The translations under genes were made by a program, and so were the position numbers. The notes under the pieces are model-generated. The model made no database searches. It had not been told where the DNA came from and saw only the letters and a program-made list of their open reading frames with translations. From Sclerotinia nivalis (lineage: Eukaryota > Ascomycota > Leotiomycetes > Helotiales > Sclerotiniaceae), in the NCBI GenBank assembly GCA_029531795.1, contig JAPEIS010000012.1, positions 1,178,001 through 1,242,000 on the forward strand: a stretch of DNA of 64,000 bases, in the 5' to 3' direction. Of this stretch, positions 52,866-64,000 are shown piece by piece; the first letter of the stretch is position 1; each line of letters begins with the position of its first letter.

Positions 52866-55800
52866 GTTGTTTTAATTCGGTTATCTTTCTAGTATTACAA
52901 GAATACCATCATCCAACAGCTCTTCGATCCTATAACTCTCATCAATCATTCTTCTGTCCGTTCTTATTTTTCGGCACTCTTCTGACCATTACTCAATATC
53001 ATAGGTAATTGTATGTGTTAGATAGGGTCAATCTTCAGGTTAAGGGCATATTGTTTTTACTTGATCTTGAACAGTATTTGAGGTAGATGTCAAAGTTCCT
53101 TCTTGTTTTGCTACACCATTTCTTTGGGGGGGATTTTTTTTGTGAACTTCATGAACGTTGCAAGGTCTGTATCAATTTGTATATTTGGAGTCACAATCAC
53201 ATTGTTGTATTTCAGGCGGCAATATGCTCCAGATCTCAAAAGCCAGGCTACAATCCTAATACAGGTGAAAGAGCCTCCATATCGATCTTGAAATCGAGTA
53301 TCAATATCAAAGCATTGCGCTCTTCATGATGATCAGAAGCCTGAAAATCAGAGAACGAGCTATTATTGCCATGGGACCACGAATTCAAAAGTGAAATATT
53401 TGACAGACCGAACTGGTGAGACCCGATCGATACAAACAAGAGCTTTGAAACCTCTAATTTACCAAATGCCTCCTTGACAGTTTCTGCTACTACAGCCAAA
53501 CTAGAGCAAGCTTCTGCCATCCATATCACAAATGATGTGAGTATCGACTAATAGCTGACCTCTCTCGATTTTTTACCCTCCTCCGCAGGTCCATCTCCTG
53601 AAATAAAGAAGCGAACCGCTCTCACTTCCATTCCAGACCCTCGAAATCTAAACCTTGCCACTAGCAATAGATCTAATCTCACCAATCCTAACCTCACCAA
53701 CACAGTAGCAAACACCCAATATCATCCAAGCACAACTCAAGTTCCTCAACTCATTAAAAACAAAACAAAGCAGCACCGAAAAGACAAGAACACAACGACA
53801 TACCTCCGAGGACGAAGACGGTCCGTCCAATCCCTTCACAATTAGGCCTAGCGAATCATGTCCAAGGCATCGATCTCCAAGTCAGGGGAAAGAGACCCCG
53901 TGTAATGAAACGCGGTATATCTGCTCACAGTTCTCCGCCAGCCATACACGTGAAAGCGTTCTTCAGGGGAATCCTGAGATTTCGTTTGGAGAACTTGGTA
54001 AGCCTTAGCCTTAGCCTTTAGTTGAGAGATGGGCGGCGTTGAGTCTGAGCAATGTAATTTACATTGGGAGACGCGGTGGAGAATCTAAGAAGATACGAGC
54101 TCGAGGATTAATTCACGGAATATTGTGGTTAAATACCAGGCGCCTCTTTCTCGTGCGTCAGCTTAGCGGGGACTAGCTAGGGGAAATGATCAAGTAACAC
54201 GAAAGATGTTGAAAGCTCACGAGTCTTACTCATGGGATTTTGGAAAAGTTGAAGGTGGAGAATATGGCGTTTTTGACGGATCCATAGGTAGAATTTAGAA
54301 GCTTTGAATGATATGATAATGGAGAGAGAAAAGTATTGTCGGGCTGCGAGATACCGGCGATGACTTCCCGAACGAAAGATTGATTTATGATTTGCTACAA
54401 CTAACACTTAAAGCTCGTAAGCCGATGATTAGATGGATAGAAGGTTAAGAGAGCCACCGAGGTGAAATGTAATAAAAAGGCTTTTGAGAATCTTGTATTC
54501 GCGATCGATAGGAGAATTGAGTGTCTAATCAGGTACTAGTGGCCAACCAATTGGAGTCCGGAAAGTCAACAGATCTAATAAATGGTAAAGACATGGCTAA
54601 TTCTTCTTTTTTCATGGTGGTCTATTGCCAAAAAATCAGTAACAATCGAGAGCATCGATGAAGATGCTGAAAAGCCTCTCTACCTGTTATATGATATGAT
54701 ATTGGGCCGAATCAGATATACCTCGAATCAAATCAATCCAATCTTTACACCCGGCAATCAAAACCAGCAAATATATACATGTATTTTCTCTCAACTTAAC
54801 CCATACGTTCGATTTCTCAAACAATGAGATCCCGAACACTCGATGATATTCAACCAAACGCCTTGGTTAATTTCCATATTCTCGCGCAGTATAAAATATT
54901 ATGAAAGTATATAAATTCTAATTCTCAATCCCGTGAGAGGAGTATCTCCAACAAAACATTCAAACCATAATCTTACATTCAAATAACTAGCCAGTTCTAC
55001 GTTGGAGCAATTAGCCCTAAGTTCCTACCACACGCATGCAAATCTGGGGGAACTTTCATCGACCGTCTCCTGTCTTGAAAAGCTAGAAAGCTGAAGAGCT
55101 AGAGGAGAAAGAGGGGGAAAATACTGGATGTTAAACCTTGAGTGTTTGAAAGATTTGAGATTTGAAATTTAAATGATTATTTGGAGTTTTGAATTTGAAT
55201 AACTAACAGAAAATACAATAAAAAGAACAGAAGAGGGGAGAAGAGAAGAGGAAAATGCAACGCAGCGCAATACATCTACTACCGCAAACCAATAAGTATT
55301 TACGCGAAACCTGGGGGAAATTTAGAATTATGAATTATTGGATTATTGAATAGTTTTTACAGAGAATATCCAAATCATCGCAACTCCGATATTTGATGAG
55401 TGGACGAGAAATCGAACAATTTATATTCACAGCATCAATTAATGGGGAATTCAGACGAAGATTGTGAGGATGTTTCGAGTTTTTGAGTCTTGAATTTTGG
55501 GTTTAAGCGAGGGGGAGGGAGGGAGAGGGAGAGGGAGAGGGTTCTGGATTTCTGCATGGCTATGATTAGATATATTTTTATAACGACCTCAAGATTGTAT
55601 ACACTAATCCCTTGGTTTAAAAATAGAGGATTTTCCGCGTTCCTAAGTGTTCATTTTGTGACCTCTCTTTCTAATCACTTTTTCTATTTGCTATTTGCTA
55701 TATTATTCATTTCCATCATTAGTTTAGTTTGCTGGATTTTATATATATGTATAAATCTAGGTTGCCGAATGGAGTAGAAAAGTTCGATATGATATTAGAC

Positions 55801-55949
55801 GAAAATGGAAAAATGATATGATATTTGGTGGTGATGAGATGAAGTTTGTGGTTTTGTGTGTAGTGGTATGGTTGGACGTTTCAAGTGGATTGAGTGTTGA
55901 AGATGAGTATAAAAAGATGAGTTGAAAAAGATGAGTTGAAAAAGATGAG
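52866..55949. other. Gene-poor spacer, middle part
   Basis: No gene is supported. A minus-strand frame at 53248-53517 (ATG at 53517, about 89 codons, Met-Ala-Glu-Ala-Cys-Ser-Ser-Leu) has an ordinary protein-like composition and a helical-looking start, but no recognisable domain and no neighbouring exon; it may be a relic. A GA-rich tract lies at 55508-55543. Three copies of a 14-bp AAAAAGATGAGTTG unit lie at about 55911-55953. Confidence 0.4.
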
Positions 55950-56140
55950 TTGAATAAAATGGGACGAATATCCCAAATTATATACATCTTCAAATGGGTT
56001 GAATATTCTAAAGAAATTGAATATCTCAAATGACTTGAAATCCCCATATACGTTGAATATCTTGAATAAGTAGTTTGAATATTTGAGATCATTTGAAGAT
56101 TATCCCAAACAATTTGAGTATCCGAAATAATTCAGAATTC
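55950..56140. repeat. 18-bp-periodic array E
   Basis: Consecutive units such as TTCAAATGGGTTGAATAT, TCTAAAGAAATTGAATAT, CTCAAATGACTTGAAATC and CCCATATACGTTGAATAT, each 18 bp. They match the interior of copies A-C, but the CCAATAGTCCGGA ends are not found. Confidence 0.7.
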
Positions 56141-56530
56141 TAAAATCACACCCATCATCTCAAATCCCATCAATATCCCAACTAACTCCCAACTAGCTTC
56201 AGTTTACCAATTTAACTCAATCAACATCATCCTATTTCAAATATCCAATGCATACGAATAACGGATCATCAAGTAAATAACAAGCAACTTCTATGAATTT
56301 CACCACTACCTCTAAGCAAAACATGATCACCCTGACGTTAAAAGTTGTTGTCTCAAACGACTTATTTCTTGTCGACAATCACTACTTGTGACATTATTGT
56401 CGAGTATTGCTTGGCATTAGAGGGATGCATACAACAATACAGAACCAAAGACCCCAGATAATGTTAAAAATAATGTATTTCTGTTCTCTGCTCTATATCG
56501 TTGCACATAGCATGGTATCATAGTCTCTAT

Positions 56531-58130
56531 CTACACTCTCCGTAAAACCCATAACCCCTTTGTAGCCCTCTTCACACTCTCCGTTCTCGTCATCTGCCTC
56601 CTCACCGGCACATTAGCACCCTCCTCATCCTTTTTCTCCTCAGAACACTCCCTTTCCCTCTCTCTTCTCGCCTCATCATCATCCCTTATTTCCCTCTCCC
56701 TATCACCTTCCCTCAAACTATCCAATTCATTAATTTTCCAAGCCCTGACACCCCACATACACATCGCAGCTCCTATATACATACATCCTGCGTAGACCTG
56801 TGCGTGTAGATATATATCCCCAGATGAAGCTCTCAACTTTAATCCAATTGGCTCTGAAAATGTGCAAGGTATCACTAGAACTAGCCAAGTCATAGACAGA
56901 GCCGAAGGAAGAACTTTCAAACCAACTACTTCTGCGCCTACTGGGGCGATAGTAGCCCAAAATGTGCCCGATACAGTTCCAACGATAAGAGCGAAGAAGA
57001 TGAGAACGCCGTAGGATTTAGCAAAGATCCAAATGACGAGACAGAAAAAGCCTGCAAGGAAAGTACATGCGCCAGCCATATTGATACGCCCGGTTACATC
57101 AGAGAAGCCCCCCACGAATGGCCGACCAAGACCTTGTCCGAGATTTAGGAGAGCACCAATGACAGAACCTTGCTTGGCTGAGAGACCTATACTCCTCGCG
57201 TAATTTGGCAAGGAGAAGAGAAGAACAATGTATGCAAGCATACTGAAGAATCCCCATCCAAGTAGGAGGAGAAATTCAGGCCTTTTGAACAATTGCGTGT
57301 CAAAGGCTTTTTGAACAGATCCAACAGCTTTGTTTCGATCCCTAACCATAATTGTGCAAATGGTATTCACTCCAAAAGCCAAAATGGCCAATATTCGAAA
57401 AGCCCAGCCTAATCCAATGGATTGAATCATTGCGTTTGTCCCCAAGGAATATATTAACCCTCCAAGCCCACTTCCAGCTGCTGAAATACCATTGGCTAAA
57501 GATCGGCGCTTCGAGAACCACTGTGGGACGACTCCAACACTACCTACGAATAGAAAACCCATACCGAACCCAAAAGCGACACCTTGTGATAGAAACAAAT
57601 GCCATATCTCATAAGCAAAAGAAGCTCCCAGAAGTCCCGCTGTTTCGAATAAGATACCGATGGCTAGAGTGATTTGTGTCCCAAATTTGCGCGTACAGGT
57701 CGTAGCTACTGGTGCCGTAAACAGAGCTAAAGAAATCGATAAACCACCAACGAATGCATATTCAAGTGAAGTTGCGCCAGGAAATGTATTATTCGCGAGG
57801 TAGTGAGCGAGAAAGACTCCATAGGACTGACAGACTCATTAGCATTAGGAAAGTATACCAAGCTTTCTCACTAACACTGTTTACTCCCCAAGTATGTCCA
57901 TTGATTAAGAATACGCATGCGACACAAACCCAGCCATATCCGCCATCCGGAGGTACATCAATCGGCTTCGAGTCCTCTATTCTTTCGGTGTAATGTCCTT
58001 GGTCTTCCACTGAATGGGTCTTATCTAATGGGCCCCTTATATATTTGTCCACATTCCCCACCACATTCGCATCGTTGATTTCGTTGTTGTCATCCCGTAT
58101 TCCTGACCGCTCATCTTTTAGGGCACTCAT
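56531..58130 (-). CDS. MFS transporter, monocarboxylate-transporter type
   Basis: Two exons (57876-58130, 56531-57826) over a 49-nt intron give 516 residues. An acidic cytosolic N-terminus (about 58 residues) precedes the family signature Pro-Pro-Asp-Gly-Gly-Tyr-Gly-Trp-Val-Cys-Val. The splice joins Trp-Gly-Val-Asn-Ser to Ser-Tyr-Gly-Val-Phe-Leu-Ala-His-Tyr, the usual first helix/loop. Twelve hydrophobic spans are expected; visible ones include Phe-Gly-Phe-Gly-Met-Gly-Phe-Leu-Phe and Gly-Leu-Gly-Arg-Pro-Phe-Val-Gly. The family imports or exports monocarboxylates or related small acids at the plasma membrane; the substrate is unknown. The C-terminal tail is strongly charged (Arg-Glu-Arg-Glu runs) and basic at the end. 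It is the only clear gene in about 11 kb. Confidence 0.93.
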
Positions 58131-59955
58131 CTCATATAGAGGGGAGAATCCTTGGTGGTTCGATACAGAAGGAAAAGGAATGAGATGAAAAAAGTATAGA
58201 TGATATATACTTGAAGAGAGGAAGAAAATTATAGAAATTATAAAAGGAAATCCATAGAGATAAGTAAGCTCAATAGCAATCTTCTACTCACCGTAATCGG
58301 CGCATGTATTGATGTGATGGCGAAGGGCGCGAAAATTTTAGTCATGAAATGCTTTTCCTTTACCTGAGTTCCCCTCCCCGCAAAGCTAATTCCCTCGAGT
58401 TATTCACTATGGTGTCTGTATAATCGAATCGCTACAAACTCGGGAATAAGACACCTTCATCAAGAATAGCTAATAGTTAATTTGGAGCCGAAGATCCGAT
58501 CGTTGCCCTTCACCACCAATCATTTTACTTGGTGAGATAGACATTTGTGGATACCAATGTGTATATAGTGTGTTTTATCAAGTCATGAATCAAGAATGGC
58601 TGATGTTGATACACTGAGGAAGGTAAAGAAGATGAAGAAGGCGTGAGATTCTTATGGTGTGGAGACGTTGGTGGGTTGCGATGGAAGAGGTGAAGAAGGA
58701 GAAGGAGAAGGAGAAGAAGAAAGGAACAAAAGGATCTTATTGCTCTGTTGCACCAAAGCTGGCCCTGGATATGCACCCAGGACGTAAATATCGTTACACC
58801 GCGTTTATCACAGGGGTAATAGAACGCGAGAATCACCTCGATACATTTTAATTACCATCTTTTTTAATTCATTATTGTCATGATAATTCTTTAACCATAA
58901 TCTACCAAATGTTTAATTATAACCTCATAACGTCAGAAATCAATAGCATCCATCCTAGAATATCCCTTTTTTAGACCCCCGAAAGATATACATGATAGAT
59001 ATAAAGCATGATTTGCCGGCAGGAAAAGGCGGTGTAACAGTTTACCTCACTTACATATCTTATCACTCTTAAAGTTTATCTCATTCGTTACCATGTATTT
59101 ATTACTAATCAGGTTTGGTATTCGGAGTACGGTGTATTCGCTGTTCTGGATGCGTTTTCAACTTTATTATGCAGCTACCATTAACTGGATCCAAAAAATG
59201 CAGATAAAAAGGAAGAAATCAATGGAACCTTCAGAAGCTTTGAGAATCTTGGTGATTTATGAGAAATCAGACTTGCACATGGTTTTAATTACGGAAATAA
59301 TATGCCTTCACAATTTCTATTTCTATGATACAAATCAGCGAATGAATTGAAAGAAAGAATGAATGAATGAATACATTTTCCTTGGTATTTGATGTTATTC
59401 CCCAAGTTGTTGTTGCTGCGACGACTGTTTTAGCCTCAGCCAATTGTTGACTTCGGCGTGATAAACGATAAAGCAAAATAGAAACATTGTCATTTGTATA
59501 GAAAACAGCGAGAGAGAACTTAAAAGCTTAAAAGTACAAAGTGATACAATACATATTTGACTCACTTTCCTGTTACTATCAAATTCATAATATCTCAGAC
59601 CTATAACAAGTATATGTTATCATTGTTACTTGGCACTCTTTACAATCAATATCTTTTGTTGGTAAACATTGTTTTCCTTTTCCTTTCTTTCCCCTCGATA
59701 ATTTCTTCATTTTCTCTCCCTCCTTCACCATCTTTCAATATCATCATATCATATCCCAACCAATATTGACCCACGAATCATACCTCGAATACTGCTATCA
59801 CAGATACTTGGAACTTTCACATTGGATACAACCTCTGACGCAACACACACCGCCAACGAATCCACCTACGCTGCCTACCATACTTAAAGCTTCTTTGCCT
59901 TATTAAAATTGTTTGTTTGGAATTGAACCAACTTTTTTAACTTCTAACATTCACC
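58131..59955. other. Divergent spacer between the MFS gene and the LIM gene
   Basis: About 1.8 kb holding both promoters. It includes a GAAGGAGAA-type purine run near 58690-58720, C+T-rich tracts before the LIM gene (59675-59730), and an inverted TACTCCG-like motif near 59135. No gene is seen. Confidence 0.5.
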
Positions 59956-62625
59956 ATGTTGTTGAGAGAAAAATCCAAAGAGCAAACCGACCGTAAAGTC
60001 TCTCCTCCTGGACCATCATATATGTCAAATGATCAATTTGGTGAGCTCGATCTTTTTCTTCTTGTTTACAGCTACATGAGAAATTCGAGAGGTTCGAAAA
60101 TGGTCTTGCCTCTTTACTAACAATCAGCAGCGGACTACTTAGCAGATTTAAGAAATAATCGTGTTACACGCCCGAGTGGTGCAAGACCTGCCCCTCCAAG
60201 TAAACGCAGGCAATCGAATTCAGTATCGTCGATATTATCAGCTAGCACCCCGCAGGCCAATGCCCCACCAGAGATCCCAGCTTCTGTCGATCTTTCACCG
60301 CGACCCGAAAGTTCCTTTTCGCGCAGACCAGCTCGAAATTCCCTCGGATCATATTCCTCAGTCAGCTCTAGAGCAGGTCGATCACTCGTTCAGCCACCAT
60401 CTCAAGAGCCTCCGCTCAAACCCTCTGAAGTTGTACCTAGTGCTACATATATAGAACGTGGTCTGAGATGGATGGAAAAGGAGGAGGCGGCATCTCTACG
60501 AGAGGCTATGGAGGACATGGATATGAAAGGAGAGCACGACGACGAACTGCGAATACACAATGCCGCGCAAGAGGAAGCATCCGAGTTGGTCTATGTGCAC
60601 CAGTTTGGGGAAAAATTCAAGAACCCTGACGCACCGTATCGATATAAAGACCACTTGAGGAAGAACAGTTATGCGCACGCGAGGACTCAAAGCGCTGGAC
60701 GCAATGGAGGCTTTGTTATGGCTACAGGACTGGCTAGGGATACAGTTCCAAGGACAAACTCAACCGGTAGCGATGACGAAGGACAAAAGAGCTCTGGAAT
60801 TTCAACACCTCCCTCCCCAATTAAGGCTGGCGTTACTCCAGAACCAACGTTACGTGGATCTCTAGATACTGGTCGAGATGCAATGGCTCAACAAGCGGCT
60901 GCCAAGACTTACGGTGGTGTTAGCCGACTACAAAACGGAAGAAAAATGAGCGGTGGTGGTAAGAGAAATATTAGCGGCGAGGTCAAACGCAGCTTTACCG
61001 GTGAACAGATCTGGGAGGAGCCAGAACGAGAGACCACGAGTGACTCCGATCGTGGTCGACCTTTAGATGGTCGCCCTGCCTCTGCTTTACAAATCAAACC
61101 CCGAAATCCTCTCAATCGAGTTCAGTTTTCGGGCGATGTTCAACGATCGAATAGTACCCCTCCTGCAATCACCAAGAAGTTTTCCACAACCGAGATCTAT
61201 AAAAATCCGCCAACGCAATCAAGAAATCCTTTATATACTGCAAATCCGCCCCCAGCGGACGAACCAGAAGCCGAGAAGGAAGATGTCCCAAAAAAGAACG
61301 GTGTTGAGATCAGAGGTGATGATATACGTCAAGCGACAACTATGCGTCTTAGTGACCGCAGTCCAAAACTCCCCATACCCACTGCAGTCAGTGATAAACC
61401 TGGCCGACCTATTGTAAGCTTTGATAAAAATTGGAAGCCGCAAGAGGCTGATGACAAGTCAGAAGTGCGAAGAAGATCGCCGTTCGATCGCCGCCCAAAT
61501 AGCCAAAAGCAAAGCCTACCTGCTCGACCAAGTCCGACGCCTATCGCATCAAACAAGGATTTTAGTGCACCGCCCCAAGTGAACGTTCCAGTGCCCAGTA
61601 TAAATGTCTCAGAATCAACACCGTCAGTCCCTACCACAAACTTTCCTGATTCCCCTAAAATTTCTGTTTCGGCTCCTAGTGTTCCAACGATCATTGAACC
61701 AGGGTCAAGCCCAACCAAATCAGCACCAGCTGTACCAACGATAAATATTCCAACTATCAACGAGCCAGTATCTCAGTCCAGGCCTCAGATCCCCACAATC
61801 TCAGAACCTGGATCGTCACAATCAAAAGCAAGGCCCCTTCCAGATCCGAAGACTGCGTCAAAACGCCCTAACCCACGACAAGCCCCTACGCCTGTTCCTC
61901 GAGGCCACTGGTCTCCTGCGGTAGGTAGTCGAGCCACTGCAACCTGTCACCAGTGTCAATTGCCAATTGAAGGAAAAGTAGTGGCCCTTCGCGGTATACC
62001 CGAGCGGTTCCACCCGGAATGCTTCATATGTTTTACATGTGGTACCGCTCTTCAAGACCTCGAAATCAGCCCAGAACCCGCCGTCTCCCGCGCAGCACGT
62101 CTCGATCGTATCAAGCGTCGTGCACAGGGAGAAATCATCCCCGATACTGAAGGTGAAACAGAAGCCGAAGACGGAGATGCTAGACTACGATTCTATTGCC
62201 ATCTCGACTGGCACGAACTTTATGCCCCTCGCTGTAAACATTGCAAAACCCCCATCATCGGTGAACATGCCGTTGCACTTGGAGAGCACTGGCACTATGG
62301 TCATTTCTTTTGCGCCGAGTGTGGAGATCCTTTCGAACAAGGAATGACGCATATCGAAAAAGATGGATATGCCTGGTGTCTTTCATGCCAGACTAAACGC
62401 ACGGAACGCAAAGCCCCGAAATGTAAAAAGTGCAACAAAGCCGTTCTGGGCCAGTACGTACAAGCGTTAGGTGGTGAATGGCATGATGAATGCTTTAGAT
62501 GCGGACATTGCGCGGGTGGATTCGATGATGGACAGATTTTCCCTTGTCAGAGGGGAAATAAGGGGGACGGTGGTGAAATTATTGTGCTTTGTACGGGATG
62601 CATGGAGAAGGAATTGAAGCAATGA
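59956..62625 (+). CDS. pxl1: Paxillin-like protein with three LIM domains
   Basis: Two exons (59956-60040, 60131-62625) over a 90-nt intron give 859 residues. The acceptor could also be 3 nt upstream, adding one Ala. The first 600 residues are Ser/Pro/Arg-rich and mostly disordered, with a Glu/Met-rich helical stretch around 60472-60620 and short Val-Pro-Thr-Ile repeats at 61670-61830. Three LIM zinc domains end the protein: one at about 61945-62210 (Cys-His-Gln-Cys, a Cys-Phe-Ile-Cys pair, then a charged insert before Tyr-Cys-His), one at 62230-62395 (Cys-Lys-His-Cys, His-Phe-Phe-Cys-Ala-Glu-Cys), and one at 62420-62600 (Cys-Lys-Lys-Cys, Cys-Phe-Arg-Cys-Gly-His-Cys). The layout fits fungal Pxl1, which acts with Rho GTPases and myosin at growth sites and the division septum. 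Confidence 0.9.
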
Positions 62626-64000
62626 AGGCTTGTATGACTTATGCGTCTATGTTTTCATCTGTATTTCTTGTCTATCGTTTTGCACTGAGGGCAGGGCAGG
62701 GTAGGGCTTGGATTTGGATTTGGATGGGCGGTTAGTTCTTGGTTGATTTCAGCATTGAATATTCCTTTTGTGAGCATGAGAGCGAGCGCGTTGGGAACAT
62801 AACAAGCAAAGCAAGCATTTTCCTTATGTGTATACATACGTTACTTTTTTAAGAGAAGAGGAGAGTAGTAAGGAGGAAATGGAATGAGTAAATTGATACC
62901 ATGTAATGTGCAAGGTGCAATCAGTGGAAGAGTGAGAATGTGCGCAACTGTTCTGTTAGTTCTCAAAACTAACTGTGCCACACCATACCACTCTTGAGTT
63001 TAACACCAATAGATTACCACATCGGGCGGTATTCTTGCTAAATATTTTTGGGATTTTGTTGTATGTCTAGAATGTTTAATGCTGTTATTGATTTGGTATC
63101 TACTGGTTGGGGTTAGCAACTAGCGGTTAGTTGAGTGGATGGTAGGATTAGTTAGTAATGCGATGAAATAGCTGGTAGGTTTTTCATGAGGAGGGAGATG
63201 GATGGATGGTTTTCCTTAAGAATAGAGGTGATGTTGAGATTAAAGGTGATGTTCATTGTGTAATTTGTATGGAATGTGAAGTTCGTTTATCTCAATGGTG
63301 GTGCTTCTGTTGTGTGTTGTGTAGTTACTGACTAGTAGCACTTGCTGGTAACTATAGATTAGGGTTGGAGGCAACACTCCTGTTGTGAACTTGTGATTAT
63401 GTAGATACTTGTATACCTATTAGTACTCAGATAATTAGATTAGATGAGATTGAAAGTGTCACGGAAAACGTCAAAGTTGTTTGTACTTAGACTGACAAAC
63501 GCAATCACATGTAAATAATTAACGATTACCTAATTGATTCTAGTTCAACTCTAGTGCGGGCGCACCTTCCCGATTGTTGAGATTATGCGGAATGTTCCTG
63601 GGCATAAGCGGAATAATTGTAAGGGTCTTCCTAAAAAGCACGAGACCCTTTTTGGAAAATAACAAGGAAATTCACAATCCCCTCATCTTATCTTACATTC
63701 ATCTTCTCCCTTATTCACAACCATTTTATTTTGTTCCTTTCCCTTAGAACATTATTCATTTCACACATACTGAGAGGTTGCGCAGAGGAGTTTCAACCCT
63801 CAATTACATTGCATTACTCCAAAACTACAGAACGAACTACTTTCAGCAGGACGAACCATATTCTTTAGAGATACCCCTATTCCTCTTCGTCCAGCTACGA
63901 TATTTGGAGATATTAATATAATCGAAAGTTTTGGTAAAGCTGGGGCATCAACTCTCTACCACCTGCAGAAACTCAACAGCCATTTGTCTGACGTTATCGC
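62626..64000. other. Right-hand spacer to the window end
   Basis: 3' flank of the LIM gene, then A+T-rich DNA. From about 63690 a C+T-rich stretch resembles a fungal promoter or 5' leader, so a gene may start to the right. No coding exon is supported before the end. Confidence 0.5.

Noticed and set aside
54546..54570. Single CAATTGGAGTCCGGA match to the repeat end
   Set aside because: No partner end and no periodic interior nearby; likely chance.

Overview
The window is nuclear DNA of a filamentous ascomycete. The evidence is many short GT-AG introns (mostly 45-110 nt), small intergenic gaps, and fungal-only families such as a Zn2Cys6 regulator with an AflR-type C-terminus, a HeLo-domain protein, verprolin and a Pxl1-like LIM protein. 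The low-G+C, simple-repeat-rich spacers and the protein flavour suggest Leotiomycetes (Sclerotiniaceae-like). That placement is inference.

Layout. 1-522 is the 3' end of a Lys/Ala/Pro-rich protein. 523-6.2 kb is mostly spacer with one unknown small gene. 6.3-10.3 kb holds erb1 head-to-head with a Zn2Cys6 regulator. 11.7-13.4 kb holds a HeLo-pseudokinase gene. 14.2-19.1 kb has an Erv29/SURF4 cargo receptor, verprolin, and a probable mitochondrial membrane protein. 19.7-26.1 kb has a four-helix membrane protein, a CHORD-CS cochaperone, a small glutaredoxin-like protein and an HpcH/HpaI aldolase. 29.2-30 kb is gluconokinase. 31.4-36.9 kb is dense: branched-chain 2-oxoacid dehydrogenase E2, Atp10, Gos1 and a Mob-family protein. 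38.2-48.9 kb holds Leo1, a patatin-like protein that lacks its catalytic dyad, an SR140/U2SURP-like splicing factor, an amadoriase/saccharopine-oxidase-like flavoenzyme and TATA-binding protein. 48.9-59.9 kb is gene-poor, with one monocarboxylate-type MFS transporter and many simple repeats. 60-62.6 kb is a three-LIM paxillin-like protein.

These are mainly independent housekeeping genes: ribosome biogenesis, transcription, splicing, secretory traffic, actin and polarity, and mitochondria. No metabolic cluster is visible. Several head-to-head pairs share spacers of 280-400 bp (erb1/Zn2Cys6, verprolin/mitochondrial protein, CHORD/glutaredoxin, E2/Atp10).

Most unusual are (i) a dispersed, apparently non-coding repeat family built from 18-bp periodic units, whose better copies are bounded by inverted repeats resembling TCCAATAGTCCGGA, and which enlarges two of the three long introns in the window; (ii) a HeLo-pseudokinase protein resembling the layout of animal MLKL; and (iii) a patatin-family protein in which both the nucleophile Ser and the Asp of the catalytic dyad are replaced. 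Exon boundaries were placed by hand from splice signals, reading frame and family conservation.
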